From positions 930,001-994,000 of the forward strand of contig MU006222.1 of NCBI GenBank assembly GCA_010093685.1: DNA of 64,000 bases. The letters run 5' to 3'. The DNA is from Ophiobolus disseminans (Eukaryota > Ascomycota > Dothideomycetes > Pleosporales > Phaeosphaeriaceae). Under the pieces are notes generated by a model. The model was not told where the DNA came from. It did not search any database and saw only the letters and a list, made by a program, of their open reading frames with translations. Made by a program: the position numbers and the translations under genes. Positions 10,539 to 21,408 of the stretch are shown piece by piece; the first letter of the stretch is position 1; every line of letters begins with the position of its first letter.

Positions 10539-12375
10539 ATGGTGGCCAGAGAGCCTTCACGTAGCGTCGACAGCACACCCGCTCGGGAAAGCCAACGAAC
10601 TCGGAGCAAAACGGTACATCTACAAGATTCTTGACAATCAAGCCTGGCACGAGGAAGCTCAAAAATCACCGAGAAGCCGCCCAATAGCCGTTATTCTCTT
10701 TCCGAAGACGGCGAAAGGCTTCCGCTGACGCTCTACGACGGTCAACCACCTTCCGACAGGAGCGAAAAGACGGGGACAGAAATTCACAGCCAAAATTCGG
10801 ACGATGGAACCCACAAAGAGGAAATGGTACCTAAAACAACTCTTGCCACTTCAGAGCAGTCGATTAACCTTCTTAGACTAACTCACATGCTTTTGAATGC
10901 AGCATATCACAAGAAACGGATGTAACTCTGCACACCGAGCTCGAGACAAAAGACGACATCTCCGCTGACCTAGAGGAACTTTCTCGCTTCTGTCGACTCC
11001 GCAATTTCGTTGCTGCAATACACCACTGTAACACCAGCCTCAACAACCATGGACTGAACCCATTCCTCCACGTGCATTGGGCACAACTGCTGCATGACTC
11101 TGGAGACTATAATACCCTCAAGTCGCCAGAAAGATCGCCCCAAAGGGTCCCTAAACGCTATGCAGCATTGGACGCTGATCAAGAGAGCGGCCATAATACA
11201 TACCGCGGACGCTACGTCTACCGTTTGTTATCAAATGCGGAGCCAGGTGTATTGGCAAGAGTATTTGGACAGTCGAAGTAACGCGCATCGACATAGGTAC
11301 GTCAGGTTGCGCAAAGTGTTCCCAAGAGCGGGGCTCTAACCGTCATTCCAGATCCACTCCTTTAGTATCTTGCTGCGTAATCTAGTGTAACGGTTGGGCC
11401 TTGCCCAGAATCACTCTAGTACGAGTTGGGATAGCTCATGGTTTGTCATGTATATATGCAGCTCATCCCACCTCAGATAGCCAATGCAGCGCAGTCCTCC
11501 CCTCCTCACACCGTCACATCTAGCGTATCTGTCCAGATTTGAGGGCGGCTTGGAGGAAAGTCTGATCCGGCTTGCCTATGCTTCGATTCCGAACTGGGAT
11601 GTGTTTTTCGAATCGTTTGTGTGGGACTCGACAGATCTCATATCCAGTCAGATCCGAGTATGTGCTTTTTAGTTTTGCTCTTCGAACAAAGCGATTCCTC
11701 GGGCATACTCGACATGATTATGCGATGTTGGGCCACAGACTACCACGATACGTCGACGTCGCTTGCGCTCCTGCATATCGCGGAAACGATTCTGCTCGTT
11801 GCGCCCGCGCCAAGAGAAGAGTTTCAGCGGTTGATAGACAAGGCTACTACTATCGTCTCCTCGCTCTAGCAGCATGATTCTAGTCTCGTAGCGTCTCGAC
11901 AGTATCTTCGATGGATCTTGATCAAGATATCCAATGAGATCAACGGAAAGGACGCATCCGCACCGTCAAATGCCCTAGATCCACCTGTCGGTAGCCCCGG
12001 CGTGTTTCTCGTTCCCACTCACGCATTATTTTCTACCCCTTTACATCCCGTGCCAGTCCGAGACGCCCACCCTACTCGACACCTCGCCACGGACAGACCT
12101 GATACCCTTCCTCCGCACAGCGCTAGACGGTTCCAGGAGCCTGGGTGATTACGAGACCGAAGCAATGTGTCTCCAAGCACTGATACGCGTCAGCTCAGAC
12201 CCGCTACCTGTATTCAACGAACTAGCACAGCTGCAAAAGGACATCCAAGAAGACATGCAAGGATTTTTACAAACGCAACTGTCGGATGTGAGAGACCGGG
12301 CAAAAAGGAGGGAGAAGGTTGTTCTATTAAGAGAGCTACGGAGAGCGATTACATGCACAACCCAAATGAGTAAAC
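10539..12375 (+). pseudogene. Decayed fungal hypothetical gene (several frameshifts, one TAG)
   Basis: A run of coding-like pieces in changing frames points to a single ruined gene. It starts at ATG 10539 (MVAREPSRSVD). A probable intron at 10827-10902 (CTAAC before an AG at 10901-10902) joins to TDVTLHTELETKDDISADL, then ELSRFCRLRNFVAAIHH and HVHWAQLLHDSGDY. After a disordered gap, 11484-11660 gives GLEESLIRLAYASIPNWDVF and FVWDSTD in another frame. From 11650 a third frame gives LFEQSDSSGILDMIMRCWA, broken by TAG at 11867-11869 and resuming QHDSSLVASRQYLRWILIK. From about 12030 a further frame gives LGDYETEAMCLQALIR and FNELAQLQKDIQEDMQGF. This order matches a Pleosporales-type uncharacterised helical protein family, with no known function. 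The piece from 12281 on is duplicated at 13051. Confidence 0.55.
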
Positions 12376-12444
12376 AGGTGACTAAGAGTCACGTGAGGAT
12401 GCAGTTCACATGTACCTTGTGAACTGGGGTGCCATGCTGACAGC
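12281..12444 (+). repeat. Direct repeat, copy 1 (164 nt)
   Basis: This segment begins GTCGGATGTG and ends CCATGCTGACAGC. It includes the 3' end of the decayed gene at 10539-12375 and is repeated at 13051-13214. Long identical blocks such as GTGACTAAGAGTCACGT are shared. Confidence 0.75.
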
Positions 12445-13986
12445 AACTTTCCAGATATATTTTCTGCCGCAACCAGGTATCCCGTACTGCGCTCCGCGAA
12501 GCCATAAACGACCTACACTGTGGCGAGAGCTTCCCTAATCTGCTAATGTGGGCGCGTGGAATGGTGCTCAGGGCATTGTCCGTGTCTAGAGCTGAGGCCT
12601 CGATGCACCTCGATTTGGCATCCAACTTCGCTATGCAGCTCGACATGCCCACTAAATACAAGGTGTTATGACACTGGTCCAGAATCTCCAGCAGGATAGA
12701 CTGGGCGCTTGCACGGCAGATCAGAGTGGTCGGCAAGGTCTGGAGTACACGAAACGTATTAAGAGAGAGGTCGTTGAGCCGAGGAGCTATCAGCAGAGAG
12801 TTGAGCGGGAAGACACCGAGATCTAAAAGGAGCTTAGGATACGATATGATTCACATATCTCAGCTTACTATTACAGCAAGATTGCAGTCAAGCAATTTTC
12901 ACCTTCTCCCGCCCTTTCTGTTATCCTTACCCTCTGATTATATAACGTCTAAAGCTGCTGCTGCTTACGCTCGGCCGGTGATTGTTCTTTGAGAGCGTAG
13001 GAGATGAAGAATACTTTAATAGGCGTTCTATAGTTAAGAGGAGTGCTAGTGTCGGATGTGGGAGACAGGGCAAAAGTGAGAAAAAGGTTGTTGTATTGAG
13101 AGAGCTATATAGAGCGATTATATACACAACATGATGAGTAAGCCGGTGACTAAGAGTCACGTAGAGATGCAGTCCACAGTGTACCAGGTGAACTAAGGTG
13201 CCAGGCTGACAGCTAGGTTCTGAGTCGAAGGTGTACTATAGTTATGAACCTTAACATCTAATAGATGAGTTAGCGTTGCTGATGCACTAAGGTAACTAAC
13301 TTCTATTCTACTCAAGTTGAACTACGTTCAAATGCGTGGTATAAGTGAATCTTAGCCGTCCTCTTCTGCACCGCTATTCTAACCTTGAGATAAATACCCG
13401 ATACTCATGCTTAGTTATCCTTACCCATTCCACCTAGGAAATGTTCTACCACAACATACCGCGAAGATGTTGCCAGTAAAACATCCTGCTTGCGCGTTCT
13501 TCCCACCGCCACCATTCATTCCTATTATGTCAACGTTGAGGAGAAAGCAACGCTACCTACAACCAGAAATGCAACGAGATGGAAATGAGGTTGATAGATG
13601 AGACTGCTGTGAAGACTGGAGCTGCGAGACAATGAGAGACTGATTGAATAGCATGACAAAGATGAGCTTTGAGCAAATAAAGAATTAAACTACACTCATC
13701 CTCACACTGGAAAGAATGATAAGATATCCTTCATGCACCAACAAACTCTAGTCTCTCCCGTTCAAGAACTATGTTGTCAGGGCACACCATCGGTGGTCAG
13801 CGATCGCATCGCATCCTAGATCGCTTTGATATCACAGTCAAGCGCGGCACACCGCGTTTGCCCTCGTGGCATCGGCGTCGTGTTGTTCCGAATGCAAACG
13901 GAAGGTACGCGTCAGATCACAACACAGCTTTCGATTGACACGATACTCCCCCCAACAGCCTAAACAACCACCTCTCGAGGGACACA
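12376..13986. other. Gene-poor stretch with duplicated segment
   Basis: I see no intact gene. It is visibly richer in A+T than its flanks between about 12850 and 13700, and holds repeat copy 2. Confidence 0.45.
13051..13214 (+). repeat. Direct repeat, copy 2 (164 nt), more A+T-rich
   Basis: It begins GTCGGATGTG and ends CCAGGCTGACAGC, lying 770 nt downstream of copy 1. Several differences are C-to-T or G-to-A, for example TACATGCACAAC in copy 1 against TATATACACAAC here, and CACGTGAGG against CACGTAGAG. Confidence 0.75.
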
Positions 13987-14929
13987 ATGAGTGCGTCAGA
14001 TCCCGCGAACGACGGGACTTTTGAGATGCTCGACCACCTGCCTGATACGGTCCGACAGCGTTACGTCGAGAAACTTGCAAAGGAAGAGCTTGTAGCGATA
14101 GTTGTTGCTATTTAGCGCGAGCGCGACGAGACGAGTGGCGACTCGAATGGTGAGCAGCTATTCTAACAAGCAGCATAGTGACAACTACTGACCGTCTCGC
14201 AGGGTTTGGCAATACCAGCGCGTCGACCTTTACTGATCGAGAATCATGTGGAGAGAAGCACAACCTGGCGACATCGACGACGCAGCCACGCAAGCGCAAG
14301 AAGAAGACCAACGCCGACAAAGACGTCATGCAACACGTCCCAGCGGCGGTAGAGAAACGCCGCTCCGATGACGACGTCGACAAAGACGCCGAGCACTAGG
14401 GACGCGGATATCGCTTACAAAAGGGGCAGATAGGTAAATCAATCGAGAAGCCATCCGGAAACCTGTCTGCCGCATCAGACCAGCATCCTAGAAACCTACC
14501 CATCATGCTCTGGGTCCTTAAGGAGAACGGCACATCCCAGTACATCAGCATCGAGCAGCTCCCATCAAAGTCAATTACGAGCTGACAAGCCGCTTCGAAG
14601 TCTTCCGCTCCGCCACCAAAACCAAGATCAAGGCATACCGCCAACTCACCATGAATTGTGGCACATATATGAACAGGAAAGCCTGTGTGTGCAACCAGCT
14701 CTCCAAGCTCTTGCAGATGACGAGAGACGGTAAACCAGCGCGAGCTCAGACATTCGACGAGGGGGGCGAGTTCAGCACCAGCGCGGACGATGCGTGCATT
14801 CGCAATAAGCTGCCGTGCACGCATATCATTGACCAGGACGAAGGGTATGCGCTGTGCTTTGTGCCGCTGCCAAACGTCTTAGAGGATGGACTTTGCTGGA
14901 AGGACTTAGAGTTTTGGGTTGTGGAGTAA
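13987..14929 (+). pseudogene. Hypothetical protein gene with two in-frame TAG stops and a frameshift
   Basis: ATG 13987 opens MSASDPANDGTFEMLDHLP. TAG at 14113-14115 interrupts the frame, which then continues RERDETSGDSN to a clean intron (GTGAGC donor at 14150, acceptor CTCGCAG ending 14202). Exon 2 runs on in phase (GFGNTSASTFTDRES) to a second TAG at 14397-14399, and again in the same frame to IMLWVLKENGTSQYISIEQ at 14505-14560. A one-base shift near 14560 leads to NYELTSRFEVFRSATKTK and on to a Cys-bearing end, ACIRNKLPCTHIIDQDEGYA and GLCWKDLEFWVVE, stop TAA 14927-14929. The ending recalls an uncharacterised Pleosporales family with a short cysteine pair before a hydrophobic close. Both TAGs revert to CAG (Gln) by one C-to-T change. 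Confidence 0.6.
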
Positions 14930-15367
14930 TCAGTGATATCGTTGGGTGCGGTCCGTGGAGGGTCGGGAGTGGGGAGGGCGAGAAAGTGGTGAATTCTTCT
15001 GGACCACGACGGAGGTCAACGGGCAAAAGAGACAGAAAGTCTTGTGAGAGTTTGCCACAAACAAAGACGTCCCAGAAGGTGCGCGCTAGTGATAGTCGCT
15101 TGTGGGTTTGAGGATCGCCAAGGGTCGAAAGAAAAGCCATGGTTTTACATATCGCTCAGACACGATGTGATAGAACGTAAAATTGGAGACAAGGGAAGTG
15201 AGTCCCAGAGAAAATGCCTGAGAAGAATGATTGACCTGAATTCGGTCCCCCGAGGCCAGTGAAATGTTTGTAGCAAGCAACAGCCCCCATCTTATATCTG
15301 ACTCATCATCCCTCATCTTACACCCACATCAGCACTCAGCACTCAGCCGCACCCTCCAACCTCAACC
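14930..15367. other. Intergenic, promoter of the next gene
   Basis: No gene is seen. It holds a C-rich leader (CACCCACATCAGCACTCAGC) just before the ATG at 15368. Confidence 0.4.
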
Positions 15368-16053
15368 ATGTCAAACATTCACACCACATACAACGGTCTT
15401 AACGACCAAACCCCAGATAGTCATGCTTCAACTAGCAGCCAGCCTCCCCGCACCGAAGATGCACCACGCCAACTTCTCAAACACCTCCTTCTCCTAACAT
15501 CTACCAAGAGCGAAACCAATCGCAGAGACATCATCAACAACCTCAACGACGCCCAGCTCGACAACCTTGTCGGCAGTCTATGGGAACAAGGCATAAGCCG
15601 CAAAGTACGTGAACGCGTGCGTCTCGATCTCGACTACTTCCGCCCGCGGCTCGACGCCGATGATCGGGAATGGCTACTCGGTAGCTTTACCAAATTGAAC
15701 GAGGCCGTAGGCCAACTGTGGCAGCGCAAAAATGATGATTTGAAAGGGGGTTGGTGGACACGGGTGAATGTGTTGGAGATGTTGTTGGATGATTATGTTT
15801 TGCAGGATCGGCGGGATCGACGAGCTTGTAAGTCTAGTTCGGCTATTAGTATGTGTGCTTGAGCTAACGTGAAGTAGTTGTTCAACGTGCAGCGGCTGAG
15901 AAGGGTGTTACGCGGCCTGCTGCGAAGCAGATTATGAGTCGATGTGCAGGGTTGAGTGAGCGGGAGGTGGAGGAGATGAAAGTGTTGCGCTTGAGGCCGA
16001 GGCCTCCTCCGCCATCACGGCGAAGGGGCGGGTTTGACGAGATGGAGATGTAG
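15368..16053 (+). CDS. Hypothetical protein, mostly helical (two exons)
   Basis: Exon 1 runs 15368-15827 and exon 2 15878-16053, with an intron of 50 nt (GTAAGT donor; GCTAAC branch; GTAG acceptor). The joined CDS gives 211 aa and keeps frame: the split codon TT+T gives Phe, then VQRAAEKGVTRPAAKQ. Residues 30-150 look helical and charged (RRDIINNLNDAQLDNLVGSL, VRERVRLDLDYFRPRL, GGWWTRVNVLEMLLDDYVLQ). The C-terminus is basic and proline-rich (RLRPRPPPPSRRRG). I do not recognise a family. There is no signal peptide or membrane segment. It converges on the zinc-finger gene at 16266. Confidence 0.68.
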
Positions 16054-16265
16054 GAGCCTCGGAGTAGGGAAATGATGGATAGAGTGTCTAGCCAGAGAAA
16101 CGGAATTGCACGATGTGAGGAATGCATAGGAGATGAGGACTCACGCTGTAGATGATTGGGGTTGTTCGTACATATATACAGAACATTCTACGCCTGTTGG
16201 AAAGGCAGAACCATGCGGTCGTGAGTATTTTCATGTCGAGAGAAGCATGTTCGGGTATGGGCTCG

Positions 16266-16841
16266 TCACACAGCAACCCACTCGCCGCTCCAGATGCCAT
16301 CAGTGTTACACCCAGAACAGCTCGCATGGTCGCATCCGGTCGGTTTCGTGAAGTCGTACTCTTCCCAAGTAATAGCCTCTTCCTCGTCTTCGTCCGCCAT
16401 GACAGTGTCTTCCGCCCGGTTGACCTCGTCCGGCTTTTTTGGCATTGCTTCCACTACTAGTGCCTTCTCTTCATTCGGTGCTAGTACGGCCACAGGAGTC
16501 TCCTCTATCTTCTCGCCCTCTTTCCCAACCGCAACACCAACCTTCTTAAACCTTCCTCCTCCTGCCGCAGCGCCTCCGCCAATCTTTGTGAAGCGACCAC
16601 CACCCATCTTTCCGGCTTCCTCAACATTGATACTGCGCATATCCAGGCTTTGCTTCGGCCTTCCACTGTCCGGATCGTTGCTCGCTGTGAGCTTCTTCAT
16701 GTCAGCCAGGCGCTGGCGATGGTTGTGGTCATAGGAGCGGAGATGGTTTTCATAGTCGACTTGGCGCGGATAGCCTTTATCGCAAATGGCGCAGTTGAAG
16801 AGGCGGACTGCCGCGGGGAGGGGGTTGTTGCGCGGAGGCAT
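16266..16841 (-). CDS. C2H2 zinc-finger protein (GPATCH8/ZNF804-like finger)
   Basis: The 191-aa CDS starts at ATG 16841; upstream open codons to 16925 lack an ATG. One zinc finger is visible at residues about 17-39: C-A-I-C, then 12 residues, H-L-R-S-Y-D-H. The surrounding YPRQVDYENHLRSYDHNH resembles fingers of the ZNF804/GPATCH8 class, proteins tied to RNA processing in animals. Gly/Lys repeats (GGGRFTKIGGGAAAGGGRFKK) follow, then an acidic stretch (EDEEEAITWEEYDF) and a final Cys pair cluster (GCDHASCSGC). It is likely nuclear; the molecular role is unknown. Confidence 0.72.
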   Translation of the reverse strand: MPPRNNPLPAAVRLFNCAICDKGYPRQVDYENHLRSYDHNHRQRLADMKKLTASNDPDSGRPKQSLDMRSINVEEAGKMGGGRFTKIGGGAAAGGGRFKKVGVAVGKEGEKIEETPVAVLAPNEEKALVVEAMPKKPDEVNRAEDTVMADEDEEEAITWEEYDFTKPTGCDHASCSGCNTDGIWSGEWVAV

Positions 16842-17137
16842 GGTGGATGTGTGTGGTGTAGAAGTCGTAGGTATTAAGTTATGGTGCGCCTCGTGAACAG
16901 GATAGGAACTATATGAGCTTGCCACTTTATTAGATGAATTCTAGCGAGTGACGTGATATGTCGACGGTACTTGCGACGCTTTTTGGTGAAGTCGCAAAGT
17001 CGTGATAGAAGCGTGGTGTTGCGGCTCGTGCCTCGGCTTGCTATGGCAGCACAGACCATCGAAACTCGCGAATCAACGTCATTTCAATCTTTCTTACTAC
17101 CACCCTGTCCAAACTCCAAACCTCACAACCCCACACC

Positions 17138-18188
17138 ATGGCGTCCCTCCAAGACCCCGAGGTCCCCCCAATAGAAGATGAGGAGACGGGTGTTATGGGC
17201 CTGACAGAAATCGACCCGTCGCCCGTGGAAGAGACACCAATCGAATATAAAGAAAAGAGCTACTTTCCAGACCAGCAGCAAGGAGAGAGTTGGGGACCGG
17301 GCGCAGACGGTATCAAGAGGTCGCAGACACTTGGGCTTAGGCTGGGAGATCATGGCGTTGTTTGGTGGTGTATGTCTGATTCCTATATTGAGCCTTCACC
17401 AGCATCCTCGCTTGAACACAGCTAGATAAAGGGCTCATATACTGATGTTGCGCATAGTGTCACGGATCCACCGCTACTCCTCCTACGCTTTCACCCTCTA
17501 CACAGCCTTTCACATAACCAACACGTCCATCATTCCCCTCGCATCTCGCTCCCTCGCCGATGCGAATCGATCTCTCCTCCTCACACGGCCGTATTACCAG
17601 TCCTTCCTCGCCGAACCTCTTCTAGTCGGCCTGCCGCTGGTCGCACACATCTCCTCTGGAATTGCGCTACGGTTGTATCGGAGAAGGAAAGCGTTGCAGC
17701 GCTATGGCGCAGAGACGACGAGTGACAGACGGACAATACCGTGGCCTGCGTTGAGTGGCACAAGTGCGCTAGGGTATGCGCTTGTACCATTCGCCGCATT
17801 CCATGTCTGGACTACACGGCTACTCCCCCTATACGCACACGGAGACTCCTCCCTGATCACTCTCAACTACGTATCCCATGGCTTTGCCCTACACCCCGTC
17901 ATCTCCTTCACGGGCTTCACAGCGCTCGTGAGTATCGCATCGTGGCATTTCGTCTGGGGCGCCGCAAAGTGGATGGGTCTAGCACCGTCGCAAGTCCCGT
18001 CGTCCGAACCCCAGAAGGCCCTCGCCAGGAAGCGAAGATGGTATAGCATCAATGCTGTATCGGCACTCATTGCAGGAGTGTGGTTGGCAGGCGGATTAGG
18101 GGTGGTAGGAAGAGGTGGAAAGGTCGTTGGATGGATCGGCAAGGAGTACGATGAGCTGTATCGGTATATTCCCTTTCTGGGAGCGTGA
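17138..18188 (+). CDS. mcp1: Mcp1-like mitochondrial membrane protein (DUF1691)
   Basis: Exon 1 is 17138-17369 and exon 2 17458-18188; the 88-nt intron has GTATGT and CATAG, and the split codon T+TG makes Leu. The protein has 320 aa. Residues 1-75 are acidic and soluble. The rest matches the Mcp1 family: SRIHRYSSYAFTLYTAFH, HISSGIALRLYRRR, GYALVPFAAFHVWTTR, SHGFALHPVISFTGF, with about five hydrophobic segments and conserved histidines. Yeast Mcp1 is a mitochondrial outer-membrane protein that, when overproduced, eases loss of ER-mitochondria contacts; haem handling has also been suggested. The N-terminal extension carries no obvious targeting helix. Confidence 0.72.
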
Positions 18189-18610
18189 TGGAGTTTGATC
18201 CATAGCGTAGTGCTTTGATAATATACCCCTGTTCGACTTTCAAGCAGTTGCAGGACCTCTTCTTATCCTTGAGGACAGGTCACTTTTCACACTGTAGGTA
18301 CGGTTCCCGTGTCGCGACTGCCCAACATTAGGCGACCCCAACGTTTTGGGTCTAACGTTAAATTTCCTCTTGTCCTACAACCCCACCAAAGCCGATAACA
18401 GATATACAACGAATAAGCATCGGTTCTGCCAAAACCATGTGGCTAGCTTACAGGGAATCTATGATCCCGCATACGCCACCACTGCCTGGCCCAATCGCCG
18501 CGGGCACTCAGTCACTGACCTGAACAGTCAGCCTTGTGCCATGATAGCTCCTACCATGTCAGGACAACACAATTACGCCTCTCGTCTCTTTGTATACCTC
18601 CAAGTGCACA
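18189..18610. other. Intergenic
   Basis: It is the promoter region of the HET gene at 18611; no gene is seen. Confidence 0.4.
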
Positions 18611-21044
18611 ATGGCATCTTCACTTTGTGAACATTGCCGTCGCATTGATTTCACCGCGCTGCGAGGCCCTTCGCTGGCGGAGGTGAACGAGCTGTACGCT
18701 GGTAGAAACTCCGGACATATCTATGGCTCGAAAACCGACGATACGACATCTAAGATCAACCTGGGTACTCTTGAGAGGATGCAACATGATGCTCCGCGCT
18801 GCCGACTCTGTGCTTTGTTTTATGACATCGTTAATAGGCAAGGCGCGGTTGGTATATCAAAGCGACGCTTGGATGCAGTCGACATCTGCTTTGTGGCCAC
18901 TGCCGGTGCCGTGAGCTCTTATTATGGGAGCGTCGGTACTATTAACCCGGCTCAAGTCTTAGGGTATGTCCTGCAGAGACTAACAATCACCGCCCACGAG
19001 ACGATAGGCGAAACTGGATACGGAGACGCTGTAGCTTACTTGTCTCACGTTCTTCATGCTCGGTTCCCTGGTTCCATCGATGTCCCCGTGCATGGGAAAA
19101 CATGTGATCCCAAAGACGTCCCGGCTGCGATGCTGTTCGGAGCAAGGCGTCGGCCTTTACAGCTAGATATTGACCTTCTTCGAAGCTGGATCGAGATCTG
19201 CAGCAACGAGCATGGTTCACGTTGCGCAGACACATTGGGCAGAGACACTGGAAGGTGAGTGTGATTCACCACAAACCCGCATATTGGGGCATGCGTGACT
19301 GATTGAATTCTTTTAGATACCCGGTGCGATTCATTGATACTCATCGAATGTCCATTGCAACCTTTATAGATTCGCCGCTTAGCGACATTCGTTACATTAC
19401 ATTGAGTTATGTTTGGGGTCCGCCGCAGTACCAGAAGACCAAACTCCTGACATCGAATGTTTTGCAGCTCGCAGCCGAAGGGTCCCTGACAAACATGGAG
19501 GTACCACAAACCATCGAGGACGCTATAGATCTGACCAAAATGCTCGGTTTCAAGTATCTGTGGGTAGATTCTCTGTGCATCATCCAAGATGATACAGAGG
19601 ACCAGCAGATACAGATCAACAACATGCATGGCGTCTACAAAACCGCGTTCGTCACCATCGTTGCTGCTTCGGGAGTTCACTCGAATGCTGGTCTACCCGG
19701 GCTGCGACCAGGTACTCGACGATACGAGCAGCGTGAAACAGTGGTCATAGATCCCACTGGCCAAGATCCTGGCATGTCGTTGGTAACGAACGTGAAGAAC
19801 AATCCAAAATCTTGGGGCTCTTCTTACGCTGTCGGACACGGAGATATTGAGATGAGTGTGTGGAATCAGCGTGCCTGGACAATGCAAGAGAAGGCCCTCA
19901 GTCGGCGAACAATCACCTTCTCAGATGAGCAAGTATCGTGGGACTGCCCATGTGCTTCATTCTCGGAGGAAGCGTTTTTCGAAATCCGAAACTTACGCTA
20001 CCGCTCCATTATATCAACAACATACCAGGACCTCACTCTTTCCAGTCTAGCTTGGAAGACGTCCCCATGGGACCTTTACCGCAATTTGGTCGATCGCTAC
20101 AGTCAACGCAATCTAAGCTATCCTGGCGACTACAATGATGCATTTGTAGCTGTTCTCGAGATGATTAGCGATACTACAGGCGAGCGGTTCCTTTGGGGAC
20201 TCCCTTGCTCGAGATTCGACCTAGCGCTCTCCTGGGATACGATATACGGCGGCTATAGACGTGGTGCTCTTTCCAAACTCGCCATGACATCGCTGAACAA
20301 GAGCATCCAGTTTCCGAGTTGGTCGTGGCTGGGGTGGGTTGGCCACGCGCACTGCTCAGTTGGAGATGACCGTGCTGAGAGGTATGTTCCATAAAACCTT
20401 GTTTTATTAGCCTGACTGCGTACAAACACTTTACCTCGAAATCCTGTATTCATTTGCTTTGCGTCTCAACGCTAAACATCTTTAGTGAGTCATCCACCGT
20501 CATCTGCTACACCCATCGAAACAACCCTTTGACTTTTGTCCCCGTTCAAAATCTTGGTACAGCAGACGCAACAGATCACAATCAGAACCTGTCCGTACAT
20601 TTCAGTGATCTGCAAAAGTACCTCCCAAACCTCACCATCGAGGCCCTAAGCCTCTCCCCCGACGAGTACCTGCTATTCTTCTGGACCAGAACTGCCCGCT
20701 TCCTAGTCCGGCCACCGGATTCGACAACCTTTGCAGATCATCAATCCGTCGGTGACAACGTTCATGAAGGAAGACCAGCGATCCATAACGCAGAAGGCAG
20801 GCGTGTAGGAACCGCTTGTCGGATGAAAGGTGAGCACTGGGCGGGAGACTTCAGGGAGCGTTGGTATGACTTTGTTGCTGTGGGTAGGCGAGCAGTCTAT
20901 GAAATACCGGACTATCCTGCCACGGTGCTAGCGCTGCAGATTGAATGGGTTGGTGATGTTGCACGCAGAGACAATATTGCTGAGATTGGTGAAGAGGATT
21001 GGCTAGCGGCGGAGCCGAGGAGAGTTCTCGTCGCTCTTGAATAG
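18611..21044 (+). CDS. HET-domain protein, long form (three exons)
   Basis: Exons are 18611-19254, 19317-20381 and 20486-21044; introns of 62 and 104 nt have GTGAGT and GTATGT donors and TTTTAG/CTTTAG acceptors. The joined CDS gives 755 aa with frame kept at both joins. The N-terminus has paired cysteines (CEHCRRIDF, CRLCALFYD) typical of this HET subgroup. The HET domain runs about residues 239-420: ITLSYVWGPPQ, LWVDSLCIIQDD, YKTAFVTIVAASG, then NQRAWTMQEKALSRRTITF. The third exon has PSWSWLGW-related material upstream and LPNLTIEALSLSPDEYLLFF downstream. Such proteins are implicated in non-self recognition and cell death. It is divergent from the 6547 HET gene, and no effector or sensor partner is next to it. 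Confidence 0.85.
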
Positions 21045-21408
21045 TCGTGCGTTTGTGTTTTAGCATACGTTATAGGTTTTCTCCGACTAGAACTGGTGCT
21101 TTATATTCATCTGGATACCGTTTTATCCGTTTGCAGCGACACCGCTCGTGAACTAACGCTATCAGTGATGATTGAAGATAAATAGGATATGTGAGGCTGG
21201 GGTTGTGCGCAGCAGGTGCAACCTCTACGTCGCCACAACCAATCTTGCCCCGCAGCTCGCTGATCTCTTCGCAATAACGGTATTACGGTCACCAGCCATC
21301 CGTCCATCCTACAACTGTAGCCATTGACAAAGCCTTAGTTTCCTAAGCTGCTCAATTTACCAGAAATTCGCCGTTGCAAGCCCGACTTGAAGTACGATCT
21401 CGCTCAAG
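21045..21408. other. Intergenic
   Basis: Nothing recognisable beyond the presumed promoter of the GST-like gene. Confidence 0.4.

Noticed and set aside
14396..14824. 142-codon minus-strand ORF opposite the decayed gene at 13987
   Set aside because: The plus strand has a consistent intron, phase and a family-like ending; the minus ORF looks like its shadow.
4442..21044. A HET-based system with STAND/NLR sensor partner
   Set aside because: No NACHT, NB-ARC, WD40 or ankyrin coding sequence lies next to either HET gene.
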